Positions 61,106 to 64,000 of a DNA stretch of 64,000 nt are shown here, one piece after another. The position numbers and the translations under genes are program-made. Origin of the DNA: Nostoc sp. HK-01 (lineage in GTDB: Bacteria > Cyanobacteriota > Cyanobacteriia > Cyanobacteriales > Nostocaceae); contig AP018318.1 of NCBI GenBank assembly GCA_003990705.1, forward strand, positions 5,815,001 through 5,879,000, read 5' to 3'. Under the pieces are notes generated by a model. That model had not been told where the DNA came from. It worked only from the letters and a program-made list of their open reading frames with translations, and ran no database searches. How positions within the stretch are numbered: the stretch's first letter is position 1; the number at the start of each line of letters is the position of its first letter.

Positions 61106-61135
61106 TGCCTTTGGCTGAGAAATAAGCCAAAGGCA
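61106..61135 (+). terminator. 11-bp hairpin between small membrane protein genes
   Basis: TGCCTTTGGCT (61106-61116) pairs with 61125-61135 around GAGAAATA. No T-run follows, so this is an attenuator or RNA-stability element rather than a clear terminator. Confidence 0.55.
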
Positions 61136-61158
61136 TCACTTTACAGGAGGTCATAATC

Positions 61159-61344
61159 ATGTCAGATAACAACAACGGCATCACCGGCGAAATACTCTCA
61201 CCAATTTTGGTCATTTTAGTTGCAGGCTCGATATCTTTAGCAATTGTCAACAAAGATAATCATTCTGCCTATTTCGACCTCGTAAAAATAGCAATGGTCT
61301 ATAGCTTTGGCTCTCACAAATCCAAGCATAAACCAAAAGAGTAA
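61159..61344 (+). CDS. Small single-helix membrane protein
   Basis: A 61-residue protein with ACAGGAGG upstream of the ATG. One hydrophobic helix (ILSPILVILVAGSISLAIV) is flanked by polar ends, with a basic tail KSKHKPKE. It follows the two-helix protein by about 80 bases, probably in the same transcript. Function is unknown. Confidence 0.65.
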   Translation: MSDNNNGITGEILSPILVILVAGSISLAIVNKDNHSAYFDLVKIAMVYSFGSHKSKHKPKE

Positions 61345-61530
61345 GCCAAATAGAGATATGTGTTGAGTGGAAAAACACTCCCCACTCAACACTTCACACA
61401 AAGACTCCTTGATGTTTCCATTTCATACTTAAGTACTAATTAAGTATGATTTCCTTCACAAAAAGTCACAATTGGGTAGAATTGGTTAAAGTAATCTCTG
61501 CTCTTGTGTCATAAAGGTCTCAGCAAACTC

Positions 61531-62601
61531 ATGCAACTGAAACTCAGTGCATCTCGACTACCCTTCGCTCCCTTATTGCTAATTGCTCCCTTTTTTCTCT
61601 GGGGAACAGCAATGGTCGCCATGAAAGGAGTTATCCCCCACACCACACCACTATTTATGGCGGGTGTGCGCTTGCTACCAGCCGGAGTGTTAATTTTGGT
61701 TGTCGCCGCACTGATGGGTAGACCCCAGCCACAAGGTTGGAAAGCATGGTTATGGATTACTTTATTTGCCTTAATAGATGGGACATTATTCCAAGGTTTT
61801 TTAGCAGAAGGTTTAGTCAGAACCACTGCCGGATTAGGATCAGTGATGATTGACTCCCAACCTTTAGCAGTGGCTTTGCTGTCGTTGTGGCTGTTTCAGG
61901 AACATATTGGTTTTTGGGGCTGGTTAGGATTGGGTTTAGGCGTGACAGGTATTAGCTTAATTGGCTTACCAGATGAGTTGATATTTCATTGGCTGGGTAC
62001 ACAAGGAAATATCACAATGGGTAACTGGCAAGATTTATTTGCTAGTGGTGAATGGTTAATGCTGTTAGCGGCGCTATCAATGGCTGTAGGAACAGTGTTA
62101 ATTAGATTTGTGACGCGCCATGCTGATCCTGTAAGCGCTACCGGATGGCACATGATTATTGGTGGTTTGCCCTTGTGGGGGGTTTCCGCATTCAGAGAAT
62201 CTCAGCAATGGCAAAATATTCTTGCATCTGATTGGGTGGCTTTAGGATATGCCACAGTATTTGGTAGTGCGATCGCTTATGGTTTATTTTTCTATTTTGC
62301 TTCTAGTGGCAGTTTAACTAGTCTGAGTTCCTTAACCTTCCTCACACCAGTATTTGCCCTACTTTTTGGCAACCTCTTCCTCTCAGAAATTCTCAGTCCC
62401 TTGCAGTGGATAGGCGTTTGTTTGACATTAATCAGCATCTATCTTATCAATCAGCGTGATAACTTAGCTGGACAGAACCAAACACTCAATATTCCCGAAA
62501 AAACTGGCACACAACAGCCACAAGTCTTAGAAACATCAGCTAAAAAGCTCAATTCCCTATCTATACAGGTCAGAGAATCGGAGACCGAAATTTTACCCTA
62601 A
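61531..62601 (+). CDS. EamA/DMT family transporter
   Basis: A 356-residue membrane protein with ten helices in two EamA halves (FFLWGTAMVAMKGVIPHTTP in the first; GEWLMLLAALSMAVGTVLIRFVTRH in the second). DMT proteins export amino acids, metabolites or nucleotide sugars; the substrate is not predictable. The ATG at 61531 is preferred over a TTG at 61504. The C-terminal about 40 residues are polar and cytosolic. Confidence 0.9.
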   Translation: MQLKLSASRLPFAPLLLIAPFFLWGTAMVAMKGVIPHTTPLFMAGVRLLPAGVLILVVAALMGRPQPQGWKAWLWITLFALIDGTLFQGFLAEGLVRTTAGLGSVMIDSQPLAVALLSLWLFQEHIGFWGWLGLGLGVTGISLIGLPDELIFHWLGTQGNITMGNWQDLFASGEWLMLLAALSMAVGTVLIRFVTRHADPVSATGWHMIIGGLPLWGVSAFRESQQWQNILASDWVALGYATVFGSAIAYGLFFYFASSGSLTSLSSLTFLTPVFALLFGNLFLSEILSPLQWIGVCLTLISIYLINQRDNLAGQNQTLNIPEKTGTQQPQVLETSAKKLNSLSIQVRESETEILP

Positions 62602-62737
62602 TTAGTGTAGAAGGGCAGGATATCAGGGAAGAATAAATCATCACAAATGACCATTAACCATAGTTAACATTTAGACATAAGAGAAGCTATTGTGGTATGG
62701 ATCATTTCAAAATCACGTTCAGGCTGAAGCTGGCAAT

Positions 62738-63892
62738 ATGAGGCTATGTCCTTCCTCTATCCTGATATCCATTTGTTTTAGTTGTCTGGGTTTTTACCCC
62801 AATCACCCAAGTACAGCCACATCTCACCCTCAGTACCTAACAATTGCCCAAGCCAATTCCCAACAGCCCACTAAGCAGGCTGTTCTAAAATTGGGTAGTC
62901 AAGGGCTGGAAGTACAAAAATTACAATCCCAATTGCAAGATTTAGGGTTTTATAAGGGGTTAGTAGATGGAAAGTATGGTTCCACTACCCAAATTGCTGT
63001 GGCTCAATTTCAAAAAACCAAGACTTTAAAAAGAACAGATGGTATTGCTGACCAGACCACACAGGTGAGTGTACAAGCTGCTATTCTTTCAAAAAATCAG
63101 TTTGCGACTTCGCCAATTGTGGCTTCACCTAACCCAGATACTCAATCTGCGGCTACAACCAAGCCTAAACAAAAAGACTTTGTGTGGTGGTCATTATTAG
63201 GAATAGGAATTTTTGGCAGTATTGGCGCACTTCTGTTTTTATTAAAAAGGTTTCGTCAGTCCAAGCAAGCACAACAGTCTCAAGATTCTCCGCTTCCGGC
63301 TTTGAGTCCAGCTGCTGAAGACCCAATTCAATCAACCTTACCAGAATTAGACAGCACATCAATCAATCCAGAAACTACGACACAGACACCAACATCGGCA
63401 CTACCAACGGTTGTGTCAGTAGAAAAAACTTCTCGCCTAGCTAAACTTAATATCGTTGATGAATTAATTAAAGATTTACACAGTAATGACCCAACAAAGC
63501 GACGTAAGGCGATTTGGGATTTAGGACAGCAAGGTGATTCTCGCGCAATTCAACCTTTAGTTGACTTAATGATTGATGCTGATTCCCAACAACGTAGCTT
63601 AATTTTGGCAGCTTTGTCAGAAATCAGCACCCGCGCCCTCAAGCCAATTAACCGTGCTTTAGCCATCTCTTTGCAAGATGATAGTCCTCAAGTCAGGCAA
63701 AATGCTATCCGTGACTTGACTCGTGTCTACGATATGATGGCGCAAATGAGTCAAATGTTAGGCCACGCACTCGAAGACCCAGATGCAGAAGTACAGGCAA
63801 CAGCAAAGTATGCTTTAACTCAAATAAAAAGAATGCGTAACATAGCAGTTCAACCAAATTTACCAGAGGATATTCACAAAGAGCCAGGTTAA
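62738..63892 (+). CDS. Membrane protein with an extracytoplasmic peptidoglycan-binding domain and a HEAT-repeat domain
   Basis: A 384-residue protein with an N-terminal signal (LCPSSILISICFSCLGFYP). A peptidoglycan-binding-1 domain follows (KLGSQGLEVQKLQSQLQDLGFYKGLVDGKYGSTTQIAVAQFQ), a membrane helix (WWSLLGIGIFGSIGALLFLL), a Ser/Pro/Thr linker, and C-terminal HEAT-like repeats (NDPTKRRKAIWDLGQQGDSRAIQPLVDLMID, and SPQVRQNAIRDLTRVYD). The topology suggests a link between cell wall outside and a scaffold inside. The start at 62738 fits the signal better than the upstream TTG at 62690. Confidence 0.87.
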   Translation: MRLCPSSILISICFSCLGFYPNHPSTATSHPQYLTIAQANSQQPTKQAVLKLGSQGLEVQKLQSQLQDLGFYKGLVDGKYGSTTQIAVAQFQKTKTLKRTDGIADQTTQVSVQAAILSKNQFATSPIVASPNPDTQSAATTKPKQKDFVWWSLLGIGIFGSIGALLFLLKRFRQSKQAQQSQDSPLPALSPAAEDPIQSTLPELDSTSINPETTTQTPTSALPTVVSVEKTSRLAKLNIVDELIKDLHSNDPTKRRKAIWDLGQQGDSRAIQPLVDLMIDADSQQRSLILAALSEISTRALKPINRALAISLQDDSPQVRQNAIRDLTRVYDMMAQMSQMLGHALEDPDAEVQATAKYALTQIKRMRNIAVQPNLPEDIHKEPG

Positions 63893-63898
63893 TTGTCC

Positions 63899-64000
63899 TT
63901 ATAAATATTTCAGCTGAATTTTGATATCTGTATTCGCACCTGCAACGAGAACTGCTGCTTCATCAAATTTAGGCGCACGGTCAATAATTTCTGGATTTTG
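63899..64000 (-). CDS. C-terminal end of a minus-strand gene (rest outside window)
   Basis: On the minus strand the last 33 codons before a TAA read QNPEIIDRAPKFDEAAVLVA then GANTDIKIQLKYL. The composition is protein-like and the frame is open to the window edge. Too little is seen to name the family. It converges with the peptidoglycan-binding/HEAT gene, with only a few bases between the stops. Confidence 0.6.
   Translation of the reverse strand, partial: QNPEIIDRAPKFDEAAVLVAGANTDIKIQLKYL

Noticed and set aside
1-64000. tRNA, rRNA, CRISPR arrays, complete insertion sequences or prophage
   Set aside because: None could be recognised by eye on either strand. A tRNAscan or Infernal run could still reveal small RNAs in the spacers.

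Overview
The window is chromosomal DNA of a filamentous, probably heterocyst-forming cyanobacterium (Nostoc/Anabaena/Calothrix type). The evidence is genes for the photosynthetic apparatus (petC-petA, psaE, psbN, psbH, ndhO), cyanobacterium-specific families (DUF3067, DUF3134, fibrillin, SLH-OprB porin), many GCGATCGC (HIP1) octamers, and short tandemly repeated heptamers (STRR type, e.g. TTGACCA, AGTCATT, AATTACG) between and even inside genes. I see no tRNA, rRNA, CRISPR array, complete insertion sequence or prophage.

Layout. 1-6.4 kb is a housekeeping block: the end of tatC, a DUF3067 gene, petC-petA, grxC, the FBPase/SBPase gene glpX and hemA. 6.5-16 kb mixes a Uma2 nuclease-like gene, a small HTH gene, an ArsR-DUF2087 regulator, an ABC permease/ATPase pair (livM-livG type), a possible toxin-antitoxin pair, pgi, a tandem-Nif11 protein, a lipoprotein with an acidic repeat protein, and a retropepsin-like pair. 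16-22.7 kb holds mdh, ndhO, mutM, psaE, fibrillin, DUF3134, mraY and plsC. 23.3-25.6 kb is a probable three-gene operon for exported proteins, including a secreted gamma-carbonic-anhydrase-like beta-helix. 26-38.5 kb carries a GH38 alpha-mannosidase, psbN/psbH, tatA, pth, an rpsU missed by the supplied frames, rsmI, a PfkB kinase with a CysQ-like phosphatase, and the cold-shock type rbp-rpsU pair. 38.6-52.9 kb has two unknown exported or cytosolic proteins, an HMA-like/PAP2 fusion, an AtzE-AtzG-like amidase operon, a porin, a second amidase, HU, cobD and an unusual disulfide-less flavoprotein. 53-64 kb has a secreted V8-like protease, an orphan cobalamin radical-SAM protein, a split STAND (NB-ARC plus 14 WD40) protein, small membrane proteins, an EamA transporter, and a peptidoglycan-binding/HEAT protein.

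The most notable observation is the STAND gene at 56.1-59.8 kb. Its NB-ARC half and its pentapeptide/WD40 half lie in different frames that meet exactly at a run of ten A residues containing the slippery heptamer A AAA AAC. A -1 ribosomal shift, or insertion of one A by transcriptional slippage, would restore one protein of about 1,213 residues. Other points are an RNA hairpin that buries the Shine-Dalgarno of the rbp gene, AACCAT direct repeats at about 11-bp period resembling a Pho box near 45.85 kb, and STRR repeats inside the reading frames of the alpha-mannosidase and cobD and at the start codon of the flavoprotein gene.
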